Positions 34,235 to 42,281 of a DNA stretch of 64,000 nt are shown here, piece after piece. The stretch covers positions 96,043 through 160,042 of IMG/VR virus record IMGVR_UViG_3300009082_000017, one strand, 5' to 3'. Made by a program: the position numbers and the translations under genes. The stretch comes from a virus. Position 1 is the stretch's first letter. The number at the start of each line of letters is the position of its first letter. Under the pieces are notes generated by a model, which worked only from the letters and a program-made list of their open reading frames with translations, did no database searches and was not told the origin of the DNA.

Positions 34235-34513
34235 ATGAGTTTATATAGAAAGTTGCCAGTAGAGATTGAAGCATTCAAATGGACAGGAGACCAAGACCAA
34301 ACTGAAGATCCGTTATGGATTGTTAACGCAATCAAAAGAGGAGATGTTTATTTTGTCAATCATAATTCTGGATTGGTTTTTATGAAAATAAAAACTCTTG
34401 AAGGAGAAATGACTGCCGGTCAAGGTGATTATATTATTAAGGGAATTAAAGGCGAATTGTATCCTTGTAAGCCTGATATTTTTGAAAATAGTTATGAGTT
34501 ACTACAAAAATAA
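34235..34513 (+). CDS. conserved phage protein with GDYIIKG motif, 92 aa
   Basis: GQGDYIIKGIKGELYPCKPD is a signature of a small protein family frequent in phages and prophages of many hosts, usually annotated only as a phage protein. Function is unknown to me. Confidence 0.7.
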   Translation: MSLYRKLPVEIEAFKWTGDQDQTEDPLWIVNAIKRGDVYFVNHNSGLVFMKIKTLEGEMTAGQGDYIIKGIKGELYPCKPDIFENSYELLQK

Positions 34514-34567
34514 TTCCATGAAAGCGTCATTTCATTAGGTCTATAAAAATAAAAGGAGAATATAAAA

Positions 34568-34804
34568 ATGGCAAAAAGTATAAAAACACAAATGGAATTA
34601 CTTTACGAAATGTGCGTAGAAATTTATGCTTGTTTGGAGTTAGATAGAGAATGGGAAAGTGCCAATCCCAGTGAAGCGTCTAATGTAGCTGACAGGGTCT
34701 TATGGATATTGGATAAAGAAGACAATGAAAATTTTCGTAAATTAGTACAAATCAAAATGGATGAAATTGATCCAGACTTTGATTATCACGACAAACAACT
34801 ATAG
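34568..34804 (+). CDS. hypothetical protein, 78 aa
   Basis: AAAGGAGAATATAAAA before the ATG. Acidic and helical, with no motif. Confidence 0.55.
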   Translation: MAKSIKTQMELLYEMCVEIYACLELDREWESANPSEASNVADRVLWILDKEDNENFRKLVQIKMDEIDPDFDYHDKQL

Positions 34805-34870
34805 TCAATGAAACTGCCATTTCATTAGAATAAATTAAAATAAAATTAAAAATAAAAAGGAGAAAATATA

Positions 34871-35089
34871 ATGAGTGCTGGAGCGTATAAAAGTGGAAAT
34901 TGGGAAGGAAATTTCAAATTTTCACCAGGAACATTTGAAGAAAAGAAAGACCCAGATGATAATTTAAGATATATGTATAGACAAATCCCGTCTAACTTTA
35001 CTGGAGAAAAAATAATTTATAATGTGAATGGGAATAGAGTCAAGGTTAGTGTAGAAAATGGAAGAGTATATAATTGGAGTTGGGGATAA
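34871..35089 (+). CDS. hypothetical protein, 72 aa
   Basis: AAAGGAGAAAATATA before the ATG. Gly/Asn-rich with strand-like segments (EKIIYNVNGNRVKVSVENGRV in two pieces). No family recognised. Confidence 0.55.
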   Translation: MSAGAYKSGNWEGNFKFSPGTFEEKKDPDDNLRYMYRQIPSNFTGEKIIYNVNGNRVKVSVENGRVYNWSWG

Positions 35090-35196
35090 CCCATGAAACA
35101 GATATTTTATGGGGCGTTAAAAGGTAATATATTGCTTGTTATGGTATAAAACAAAGGTTAAAGTGTAAGTTATTACTTATTATAAAAAGGAATAAA

Positions 35197-35400
35197 ATGG
35201 AAAACGAATATAAAGATTATGTAATTGTAATGTGGAATAATGATTCTAAATATAAAGGGCAAACTCAAAATATTGAAACGCAAGGTGAAGCCGAATCTTT
35301 ATTTTCAGAATATTTTAATCAATTTGAAAATATTGAATTAGTAGAGATAAATACCACAAGGACTGTTTTAAAACACAAGTATATGACAATTACCTCATAA
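35197..35400 (+). CDS. hypothetical protein, 67 aa
   Basis: AAAAGGAATAAA before the ATG. The TAA stop (35398-35400) is inside the dyad repeat 35396-35415, whose left arm reads ATAAAA instead of ATGAAA. Confidence 0.55.
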   Translation: MENEYKDYVIVMWNNDSKYKGQTQNIETQGEAESLFSEYFNQFENIELVEINTTRTVLKHKYMTITS

Positions 35401-35447
35401 AACGAAAATTTCATGTGAAATAAAATTTATAGAAAGGAGAATAAGAG

Positions 35448-35618
35448 ATGGAAGAGAAAATTGAAGCAAAGAAAAGAAATACTTCTTGGATAGTCACGGC
35501 GACTTCCCCATTGATCAGACCTGGACTAAGTATTAGTATTACGGTTTCTGAAAAATATGTTGTAGAAGAAACTTTAAAACTTATGGATAAGATTAGAGAA
35601 ATTAATACTACCCCATGA
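35448..35618 (+). CDS. hypothetical protein, 56 aa
   Basis: GAAAGGAGAATAAGAG precedes the ATG. A basic N-terminus and a single central strand region (LSISITVSEKYVV). TGA 35616-35618 is in the dyad repeat 35614-35633. Confidence 0.55.
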   Translation: MEEKIEAKKRNTSWIVTATSPLIRPGLSISITVSEKYVVEETLKLMDKIREINTTP

Positions 35619-35663
35619 AACAAGAGTTTCATTAGAAACTTAAATCTATAGAAAGGATATTAT

Positions 35664-35909
35664 ATGTCAAATAAAATTTTACATTTACAAATTCCGATGA
35701 TGGATACAAAAGCACCAGTACGAGATGCTTTTGGGGTATCAGCAGAAGCAGCAAGTAAATTTGTTTCTATGGTAAAAGAAAAGCTTGGAGATGATTGGGT
35801 TGTAGTTATGTCACCCTTTAACCCAACAATTTCTGAAGATGGTCAAACATTTTATAACTTTAAAATGGAACAACTTACAAAAGAAGAATTAGTAAATTTA
35901 ATCAAATAA
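35664..35909 (+). CDS. hypothetical protein, 81 aa
   Basis: GAAAGGATATTAT before the ATG. AEAASKFVSMVKEKLGDDWVVVMSP suggests an alpha/beta fold (read as two segments). Function unknown. Confidence 0.55.
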   Translation: MSNKILHLQIPMMDTKAPVRDAFGVSAEAASKFVSMVKEKLGDDWVVVMSPFNPTISEDGQTFYNFKMEQLTKEELVNLIK

Positions 35910-35928
35910 ATTCAAAAAGGAGAACCCT

Positions 35929-36051
35929 ATGACCGACGAACAAATCAAACAAATGAATGAACACAACGAAGCTATGGCAAAATTACGTTCAGAAAAGGCA
36001 AAGCAACCAAAGACACATCGAGAGAAACAGAAGGAACGGAAGCGTCATTAA
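35929..36051 (+). CDS. very small basic protein, 40 aa
   Basis: AAAAGGAGAACCCT before the ATG. The C-terminal half is KTHREKQKERKRH, strongly basic, so it could bind nucleic acid. It is the last gene before a promoter and tRNA. Confidence 0.5.
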   Translation: MTDEQIKQMNEHNEAMAKLRSEKAKQPKTHREKQKERKRH

Positions 36052-36069
36052 TTATTAGTAATATTAATA

Positions 36070-36119
36070 AAATTGGTATCACTAAAACCCTTGACAAATT
36101 TGGGTTTGTGTGGTAGACT
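36070..36119 (+). promoter_or_regulatory. promoter of the tRNA and hsp20 region, with AAATTGGTATC box
   Basis: The box is at 36070-36080; TTGACA 36091-36096, 17 bases, TAGACT 36114-36119 with TGG before it. AAACCC (36085-36090) and GGGTTT (36102-36107) flank the -35. Confidence 0.78.
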
Positions 36120-36128
36120 TAGGTAGCA

Positions 36129-36189
36129 TTGACGAAGGCATAGCTTATCGTCATTAAAGTTTACGGCATCTTGCCAAAAATGCCGAATC
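36129..36189 (+). other. hairpin leader before the tRNA
   Basis: TGACGA/TCGTCA around 36129-36153 and CGGCAT/ATGCCG around 36165-36186 form two hairpins between the promoter and the tRNA. They may guide tRNA 5' processing. Confidence 0.45.
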
Positions 36190-36263
36190 GTACCCTTAGC
36201 TCAGTTGGTTAGAGCAAGCGGCTCATAACCGCTGGGTCACAGGTTCAAGTCCTGTAGGGTACA
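36190..36263 (+). tRNA. tRNA with CAU anticodon (Met, or Ile2 if lysidine-modified)
   Basis: A full cloverleaf: acceptor GTACCCT/AGGGTAC, D arm GCTC...GAGC, anticodon stem AGCGG/CCGCT with loop CTCATAA (CAT at 224-226 of this kilobase, that is 36224-36226), variable GGGTC, T arm ACAGG TTCAAGT CCTGT, discriminator A. CCA is not encoded. C4-G69 and C5-G68, which TilS favours, are present, so tRNA-Ile2 reading AUA is possible and would suit an AT-rich phage. Confidence 0.93.
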
Positions 36264-36264
36264 C

Positions 36265-36276
36265 TAGGGCAATGAG
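36265..36276 (+). repeat. left arm of inverted repeat around hsp20
   Basis: TAGGGCAATGAG is a perfect 12-base complement of CTCATTGCCCTA at 36701-36712. It starts two bases after the tRNA. Confidence 0.7.
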
Positions 36277-36314
36277 GCAACCTATTTCTTTTATTTCACA
36301 GGAGGTAAATTATT

Positions 36315-36689
36315 ATGTTCCCAACTACTTTTTTCGAAACACTTTCTTTTGATCCACGAGCCTACAGGTTCCATCGTCCAATGCTAGAACGAGAAGGTTA
36401 TTTTACTATTGAAAAAGATGGTAAAATTCTTGTTCTTTTGAATGTATTGGGTGTAGCAAAGGATGACATTTCTGTTGATGTTAAAAACACGTCAGAAAAC
36501 AAAGAATTAATTGTTATTAATGGTACAACAAAAAACGAGGATTTTGATAAAGAATTTAGCATCAATATGTCATTCCTTGTAGGAAAACCCATGGAAACCC
36601 TTGAATGGGATATGGAAAATGGTTTTATGACTATGACTCTTACTTTCAAAGAGCCAGTAAAACCATCAGTCAAGATTATTAGCAAGTAA
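36315..36689 (+). CDS. small heat-shock protein, Hsp20/alpha-crystallin family
   Basis: 124 aa after a CAGGAGG site. The N-terminus SFDPRAYRF is short; REGYFTIEKDGKILVLLNVLGVAKDDISVDVK (read in parts) is the alpha-crystallin beta sandwich start, with GVAKDDISV matching the G-x-x-x-x-D-I-x-V strand. The usual C-terminal I-x-I/V is seen as VKII. These are ATP-independent chaperones known from several large phages. The gene is enclosed by a 12-bp inverted repeat. Confidence 0.82.
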   Translation: MFPTTFFETLSFDPRAYRFHRPMLEREGYFTIEKDGKILVLLNVLGVAKDDISVDVKNTSENKELIVINGTTKNEDFDKEFSINMSFLVGKPMETLEWDMENGFMTMTLTFKEPVKPSVKIISK

Positions 36690-36700
36690 ATTTCTTTCGT

Positions 36701-36712
36701 CTCATTGCCCTA
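36701..36712 (+). repeat. right arm of inverted repeat around hsp20
   Basis: CTCATTGCCCTA, perfect complement of 36265-36276, 12 bases after the hsp20 stop. Confidence 0.7.
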
Positions 36713-36896
36713 TTTGGTATCATTATTATAGAATCTAATTAAGGAGGTGAACCATCTACACAACCCAATGAAAGTGTTATTTCATGGTAATTTTAAAAGG
36801 AGTTATATAATATAAAATAAATAAAAAAATAAAAATAAAAAATCTAAAATAAAAATCAAAAAATAAAATTATATAAAAGAAAAGGAAAAAATAAAA
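36713..36896 (+). other. gene-free A/T leader before the SSB-like gene
   Basis: It holds TTTGGTATC (like the promoter box), an orphan full-length Shine-Dalgarno AAGGAGGTGA (36741-36750) without a convincing ATG, a dyad repeat (36767-36786), and then about 80 bases almost purely A and T built from AAATAAAA-like units. The last part should be unstructured and favour strong translation of the next gene. Confidence 0.5.
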
Positions 36897-37949
36897 ATGG
36901 CAAAAACTAAAGGATTAGAACTTCCGCAGCAACGTGGGAATTTTGAGATTAAGGGTATCGTTACTGGCGTATCTAAGGAAAATTTCTATAAGGAAACAAA
37001 GACAAAGACAGGTAAGGATTTTCGTGCCTTGAATTTCGGTGTTACATTTGACAAAAATCAAACATTATTCGTTACTCTTACTGGTATGCCCATGGATAAT
37101 GTTTATTTCTCCAAACGCGGAGAAAAGGGTGAAAAGCCCACCACTATGCCGGTGCCTTGGAAAGATCGTCGCACCTTCAAGAAAGAAGGATTCTCTCTTA
37201 TTGGTGTGAATTGTGGTTTGAAGAAAACCACAAATGACAAAGGTACAGAAGTTAATGATATTCAACATTTAACTCCTTTTGATGCGTGCCAGTATATTTC
37301 TGAAAATCTTCAAGATGGTGTTTCAGTTTATATTCGTGGAAATATTGAATTTTCACATTATGCAAATAAAGAGGGTGAATTACAACATAATTCAAAGTTG
37401 GTTATTACTCAAATCTCATTATGCAAGCCTGTAGATTTCGAAGCGACTGATTTCAAACCTGACGCTCAATTCACTCAACCTTTTGTGTTTATGGGGGTTC
37501 GTAAGGAAGATTCAGTTTTTGTAGCAGAAGGCAAAGTTGTGAATTATGCTACTGTTGAAGATGCAGAATTTATTATCGAAAATGAAAAAATTGCAACCAA
37601 TTTCAAGAAAAATGTCAAGCCATACACTGCTATGAAAACATGGGGCGATATTCGCACTGTAAAAAATACTGAAGTTGTTGAAGAAACTACTTCAGATGAT
37701 GGTTGGGGCGAAAAGAATGCCATGGATCGTGTAACTGGTCAATATCGCAAAACGCTTATTATTATGGGTGCAGACAAAGAGTCTCTTGATCGTGAAACAT
37801 ATACCGAGGCATTACTAGATAAGGCTATTGAAACTATGGCTGCTAACGAAAATGCTAAGAAAGATTTTGGAGAAGGAGAAGAAGATTGGGGCGGAGATAG
37901 CAAGATTAGTGGTGAAAAGAAAGAAGATGATGACGAGGCTTGGAGCTAG
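36897..37949 (+). CDS. single-stranded DNA-binding-like protein
   Basis: 350 aa. Residues 15-160 are strand-rich (GNFEIKGIVTGVSKENFY, FRALNFGVTF, SVYIRGNIEFSHY), consistent with OB-fold. The last 45 residues are acidic and end DDDEAWS, like the SSB tail that recruits partners. It heads the replication operon, right before the Sak4-like ATPase. The fold is inferred from pattern, not homology. Confidence 0.6.
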   Translation: MAKTKGLELPQQRGNFEIKGIVTGVSKENFYKETKTKTGKDFRALNFGVTFDKNQTLFVTLTGMPMDNVYFSKRGEKGEKPTTMPVPWKDRRTFKKEGFSLIGVNCGLKKTTNDKGTEVNDIQHLTPFDACQYISENLQDGVSVYIRGNIEFSHYANKEGELQHNSKLVITQISLCKPVDFEATDFKPDAQFTQPFVFMGVRKEDSVFVAEGKVVNYATVEDAEFIIENEKIATNFKKNVKPYTAMKTWGDIRTVKNTEVVEETTSDDGWGEKNAMDRVTGQYRKTLIIMGADKESLDRETYTEALLDKAIETMAANENAKKDFGEGEEDWGGDSKISGEKKEDDDEAWS

Positions 37950-37951
37950 TT

Positions 37952-38128
37952 ATGAATAAAATTGTAATGAAAATTCAGTCTAAAGAAGACGAGGTGTCAT
38001 CGTCAATCAAAATGAAAGACCATCCTGATGAGGACGAGTTAGATATGATTGTATTGTGTTTTAGGAATTTGCTTGAAAAGGCAGATTATTCGCAATCTCA
38101 AATTGATGGTATTTTGAAGGAGAACTAA
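37952..38128 (+). CDS. hypothetical protein, 58 aa
   Basis: ATG 37952, two bases after the previous stop. Acidic, helical C-terminus (YSQSQIDGILKEN). It sits between two replication genes and may be an accessory factor. Confidence 0.5.
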   Translation: MNKIVMKIQSKEDEVSSSIKMKDHPDEDELDMIVLCFRNLLEKADYSQSQIDGILKEN

Positions 38129-38131
38129 CAT

Positions 38132-39205
38132 ATGAAATATGCAAAGAACGTACTTAAGGTTGACATTTCAAATTTTAGACATTACTGGCGTGGAATCCCT
38201 AAAATTGGAAAGACAACGCTTTTCAGGGACTTACTCGTAGAAAGTTATGGTGATACAAAATTTGGATTGTTGTTATCTCCAGGAAATGAAACGGGCTATA
38301 AGGCGCTTAGTGATATCGTTGCTCACGAAACTCCAACATGGGAAGACTTTGTAGAAACTGTTGACGATCTTGTTGAGAATAAAGAAGACAATGAATTTAA
38401 GCTTGTAGCAATTGACACTGTAGACGAATTAGTTTCAATCGCCTCAGACAAGGTTCTCAAGGTTCATTTTGCACGTAAAAATGAAAAGGCTTTTACTCTT
38501 AATGCTGCATTGGGCGGTTTTGGGCAAGGGCATATTATGGTTCAAGATTTGATTAATGATCAAATTCGTAGACTTGAACTTGCTGGTTACGGACTTGTTT
38601 TTATTAGTCATACTAAGATTAAAGAAATCAAGGGCAAAACCGAAGAGGATACTTATAGTCAATTGACTTCTAATATGGAAAGTCGATTTGATAAGATCTT
38701 CGCTGACAAGGCTGATGTGATTGCAACCTTTATGACTGTTAAAAACGTTAAAGATAATAAGCTTGAAGGTACTTCTCGCTATATTTTCTTCCGTAATGAT
38801 GGTTTCGTTGATGCTGGATCTCGTTTCAATAATATGCCAGAAAAGGTTGAAATGTCTGCGAAGAATTATCTTGAAGCATTCAACCAAGGCGTAATTTCTT
38901 CTTTTGGGAAGCCTGTTGATCAAAAGGAGATTGAAAGATTACGCAAGGAAGAAATCGCCAAACGTGATGCAGATGCCGCAAAGTATGTTGCAAAAGCAAA
39001 GACGGGAAGTGTTGAGAATGCCGATAGTCTTAAGTCTGCGGAAGACTACATTAATTTGATTGATAAAGAGATTGCTTCATTGGACAAAGAGGGCAAGCGT
39101 CAAAAACAGGAAGAACTCAAAGAACATAATGTTCCTACCAAATACAAGGAACTTACTGACATTGAAGTTCTCAAGACCATTTTAAAGGTTGTTTCAAGCA
39201 AGTAG
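38132..39205 (+). CDS. RecA-fold ATPase, Sak4-like (AAA_24)
   Basis: 357 aa. Walker A GIPKIGKTT at residues 21-29, Walker B LVAIDTVDEL with Asp95 and GYGLVFISHTK as a sensor-like strand are the pattern of phage Sak4/AAA_24 recombinases that work with a phage SSB in annealing and strand exchange. The C-terminal 110 residues are charged and helical. Its position directly after the SSB-like gene supports the call. Confidence 0.82.
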   Translation: MKYAKNVLKVDISNFRHYWRGIPKIGKTTLFRDLLVESYGDTKFGLLLSPGNETGYKALSDIVAHETPTWEDFVETVDDLVENKEDNEFKLVAIDTVDELVSIASDKVLKVHFARKNEKAFTLNAALGGFGQGHIMVQDLINDQIRRLELAGYGLVFISHTKIKEIKGKTEEDTYSQLTSNMESRFDKIFADKADVIATFMTVKNVKDNKLEGTSRYIFFRNDGFVDAGSRFNNMPEKVEMSAKNYLEAFNQGVISSFGKPVDQKEIERLRKEEIAKRDADAAKYVAKAKTGSVENADSLKSAEDYINLIDKEIASLDKEGKRQKQEELKEHNVPTKYKELTDIEVLKTILKVVSSK

Positions 39206-39230
39206 TGTTATAGGATTATTGTTATAAAAA

Positions 39231-39264
39231 ATGGGTAGGGCATATAAAGGTTTGTCCTACCCAT
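39231..39264 (+). terminator. hairpin after the Sak4-like gene, possible terminator
   Basis: ATGGGTAGG (39231-39239) and CCTACCCAT (39256-39264) are perfect arms with a 16-base loop, preceded by an A-run. The T-run is weak (TATTGT), so termination may be partial. Confidence 0.55.
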
Positions 39265-39302
39265 TATTGTAAAGGAATTAAAGGAACAAAAGAGAGTTAA
39301 TT

Positions 39303-39935
39303 ATGGAAATAAAAACAACTCGAAAATGTAAAAAATGTAAAAACCTAATCGTCCTAGAAATGGATAAATTTGTTCCTTTCAATAAAGATGATTATTATCA
39401 TTATGATTGTTTTATAGAACACATGAATAGTAAAAGTAAAAAATTATCGCAAGAGGAAATATCAAAAATGATTACAGAATCACAAGAAAAAAATCGTGAT
39501 AAAGTGAAAAATATCATTGACAAGAACCATCTCTTTGCGTATGTTGTAAGACGATATGAATTAACCTATAAACCCAAACACTTCTTCATTAAATTTGAAG
39601 AAATTTTTAATGGTCATTATAAAAATATAACCGAACCCATTTCTCCAGGTGATTTATTAGATATGTGGATAAGGAAAGAAGGTTATTTGGATAGAACTAA
39701 TCAATGGAAGGTTGGCAAAGGCGAAGGGATGGAAGGTTTGAATAGGATGTTTTATGATATTTCAGTGCTTTTAAGCAAGTATAGTAGTTATAAGAAGTGG
39801 AAAGAAATGCAAGAAGTAAATACTCGCACCAAAGAAAATATTATTGAAGAAAATAAATTAAAAATAGATTATATGAAAATATATAATACAAATAAAGAAA
39901 AAAATAACATAGAAAATATACTTGAGGAGATTTAA
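39303..39935 (+). CDS. hypothetical replication-operon protein with N-terminal zinc knuckle
   Basis: 210 aa. CKKCK and a following YHYDCF suggest a zinc knuckle at residues 9-40. The remainder is helical and Lys/Glu-rich with IRKEGYLDRTNQWKVGKGEG in the middle. Placed just before the helicase, it might be a loader or accessory factor; no motif proves this. Confidence 0.55.
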   Translation: MEIKTTRKCKKCKNLIVLEMDKFVPFNKDDYYHYDCFIEHMNSKSKKLSQEEISKMITESQEKNRDKVKNIIDKNHLFAYVVRRYELTYKPKHFFIKFEEIFNGHYKNITEPISPGDLLDMWIRKEGYLDRTNQWKVGKGEGMEGLNRMFYDISVLLSKYSSYKKWKEMQEVNTRTKENIIEENKLKIDYMKIYNTNKEKNNIENILEEI

Positions 39936-39937
39936 AT

Positions 39938-41485
39938 TTGAGTGACATCGAAGAAAGAATCAAGAATGTACCTAATGAGATTTTGGTGATAGGTTCAATT
40001 TATAAGCAACCAGAATTACTTGTAGAATATGCTTTTTATATAAAAAGTAAGTACGACATAAGCGACCCCTCGTGTAAATTTTTTTACGATCATGCTGAAA
40101 TTATTTTTAAGAAAATGCCTGATGCGTTCAACAATCAATCAAACATTGATTTATACATGATGGAAGATAAAGAAAGATTCGAAACGTATAAAAAATATGG
40201 TGGTTGGAAAACTGTTGAAGAATGGATGAAATTAGCATCTGTTGATGATTTTAAAAATTACTTTGATACAATGAAGAAATTTTCATTGTGCCGCGAGTAT
40301 CATAGGAACGGGTACGCTATTGAGAAAATTTTAGATCACTCAAAATTCAATATTTTCTCACCAGAGGATATTTATCGCCTGATCAGAACTCGCGTAGACA
40401 AAGTACGCACAGTGATTATGAAAGATAACGATATAGAAATTTTGAACGAGAACATGTCAAGTGTCATTATGAACTGTCTTGATAACCCCGACATGGGACT
40501 TCCTTTGCAGTACCCTCTCGTAACCGATATGCTTAGGGGCATTAGGCTAAAACAAGCAATGTGTGTTGGTATGCTTAGTAATGCTGGCAAATCACGTTTT
40601 ATGTTTACAATCATTGCATATATTGCGCTTATATTGAAGAAAAAAGTTTTTATTCTTCTTAACGAGATGAGCATTTCTGAGATGCGATATTGTCTTCTTG
40701 TCACAATTTTAAACAATGAATGCTTTCAAAAATTAACTGGTGTTAAAATTGAAAAAAAAGAGAAGGAAATCACACTTGGTTTATTTAAGTCAGAAGATGG
40801 GGAATTTATTTATCGAAAAAGAGACGAAAACGGAAATAATATAGAATCTTTGGAAGATTTTGAAGAAAGATTAATGGTTGAGTCTGTTGAATATAGAAAA
40901 GTTATGAAAGTGGCAAAATGGATTGAAAAAGAAACCGAAGGATTGATTTATGCAAAAGATGTTTCTATGGCATATGATGATAAGAGTTTAAATTTTGAAA
41001 TTACTAAAGCACATATGACCAATTCAATTGATTATTTTTTCTATGATACTTTAAAGAATGATACAAATGCTCTTGGTGAGTGGGCAAGCTTAATTGCCAC
41101 AACTACTAAATTAAAAGAATTGGCAAATCAACTAAATATTTATATTTATGGCAGTATTCAGCTTACACCAGATGCCCATATGATGCAACCCATGGAATTA
41201 AATTCTATGACGATAGCTGCCTCAAAAGGAATTAAAAATATTCTTGATACTTTATTCTTATGTAAAGAAATTGAATCTAAGGATTTTCACAAATATTATT
41301 ATATTAATTATGAATCTAATAATGGGGATTGGGGAGAGGAATGTCAAAGAAGTTTGGATTTGAACAAAAGATATTATTGTTTTGTAACGGACAAACTTCG
41401 TAGTGGTGCAAAGAAAAACTTGCTCTTTAGTCTTGACCTCAATCTCAATAAATGGTCGGAGGACGGGGAATTATTTAGGAAATAA
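39938..41485 (+). CDS. replicative DNA helicase, DnaB-like
   Basis: 515 aa with a TTG start. An N-terminal domain (NEILVIGSIYKQPELLVEYA) resembles the DnaB N-domain; Walker A GMLSNAGKSR is at about 211-220, followed by VFILLNEMSISEMR; YFFYDTLKND and IYIYGSIQLTPD fit motifs H2/H3 of the RecA-like core. It unwinds DNA ahead of the polymerase as a hexamer with the primase encoded downstream. Confidence 0.8.
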   Translation: MSDIEERIKNVPNEILVIGSIYKQPELLVEYAFYIKSKYDISDPSCKFFYDHAEIIFKKMPDAFNNQSNIDLYMMEDKERFETYKKYGGWKTVEEWMKLASVDDFKNYFDTMKKFSLCREYHRNGYAIEKILDHSKFNIFSPEDIYRLIRTRVDKVRTVIMKDNDIEILNENMSSVIMNCLDNPDMGLPLQYPLVTDMLRGIRLKQAMCVGMLSNAGKSRFMFTIIAYIALILKKKVFILLNEMSISEMRYCLLVTILNNECFQKLTGVKIEKKEKEITLGLFKSEDGEFIYRKRDENGNNIESLEDFEERLMVESVEYRKVMKVAKWIEKETEGLIYAKDVSMAYDDKSLNFEITKAHMTNSIDYFFYDTLKNDTNALGEWASLIATTTKLKELANQLNIYIYGSIQLTPDAHMMQPMELNSMTIAASKGIKNILDTLFLCKEIESKDFHKYYYINYESNNGDWGEECQRSLDLNKRYYCFVTDKLRSGAKKNLLFSLDLNLNKWSEDGELFRK

Positions 41486-41487
41486 TT

Positions 41488-42236
41488 ATGACAAATAAAA
41501 TACCTCATAATTTTAAAGATTTAACTGGAATGACTTTTGGAAATTTAACTGTTATAAGAGAAAATGGTAGAGATAAAAATAAAGGAGTTATTTGGGAATG
41601 TCAATGTTCTTGTGAAAATAAAACAATAGAAAATATAAGAAGTTCATATTTGATACGAGGAAAGACAATTGGTTGCAAGGATTGTATGAAAAAACATGTG
41701 GCGAAATTAATTGGTGACGCACATAAAAAATATAATAAATATAATTTATCTGGCGAATATGGAATAGGATATGTGGACGATGGTAGAGAATTTTATTTTG
41801 ATAAAGAAGATTTTCATTTAATAGAAAAACATTATTGGAATATAGATCCTCATGGATATACATATACCAATAATCCCGATAGTAAAAATGGATATTTACA
41901 TCAAATAATACTAAATATTCCAAAAGGTTTTGTTGCAGATCATATAAATAGAAATAAATTAGATAATAGAAAAAATAATCTACGTATTTGTAAGAATGGA
42001 GACAACGCAAAAATTCAAATTTATCTAAAAATAATAAATCTGGGATAATTGGAATTTCTTGGGATTTAAAAAATAACAAATGGACATCTCGGATTACCAT
42101 AAATAGAAAAGGAATTAATCTTGGAAGATTTGATGACTTTGAAGAAGCAATTAAGGCAAGACTAAAGGCAGAAAAATTTTATTTTGGCGAATTCGCCCCA
42201 CAACAACATTTGTACGAGCAATATGGTATAATATAA
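41488..42236 (+). pseudogene. HNH-AP2 endonuclease gene broken by a one-base frameshift
   Basis: Frame one (41488-42048) encodes an intact N-terminal part: DLTGMTFGNLTVI, CQCSC...CKDC zinc pairs, NLSGEYGIGY and the HNH-like VADHINRNKLDNRKNNLRI. The AP2 domain continues in the -1 frame to the stop at 42234-42236 (SGIIGISWD, LGRFDDFEEAIKARLKAE). One A seems missing from the run 42009-42013. Whole homologues lie at 50580 and 61148. It could be decay or a sequencing error. Confidence 0.8.
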
Positions 42237-42281
42237 TAATACACAAAAACAATAACCCTATAGAAAGGACACCCAACAACC

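Noticed and set aside
29605-36263. tRNA as attachment site for the tyrosine recombinase
   Set aside because: The two are 6 kb apart and I saw no direct repeat of the tRNA 3' end in the window.
304-36786. The repeated dyads as a CRISPR array
   Set aside because: The constant part is only about 14 bases and split in two, spacing between copies is irregular with whole genes between, and no cas gene is present.
38444-38923. Minus-strand open frame over the Sak4-like gene
   Set aside because: Antisense shadow of a well-supported gene with Walker motifs; no motif of its own.
42009-42015. Programmed -1 frameshift in the HNH-AP2 gene
   Set aside because: The site does not fit X-XXY-YYZ and no stimulatory hairpin is apparent; a lost A explains it more simply.
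41588-42100. Long open frame on the minus strand
   Set aside because: It is antisense to the HNH-AP2 gene, lacks a ribosome binding site and has a low-complexity Tyr/Phe/Ile composition typical of an antisense shadow.
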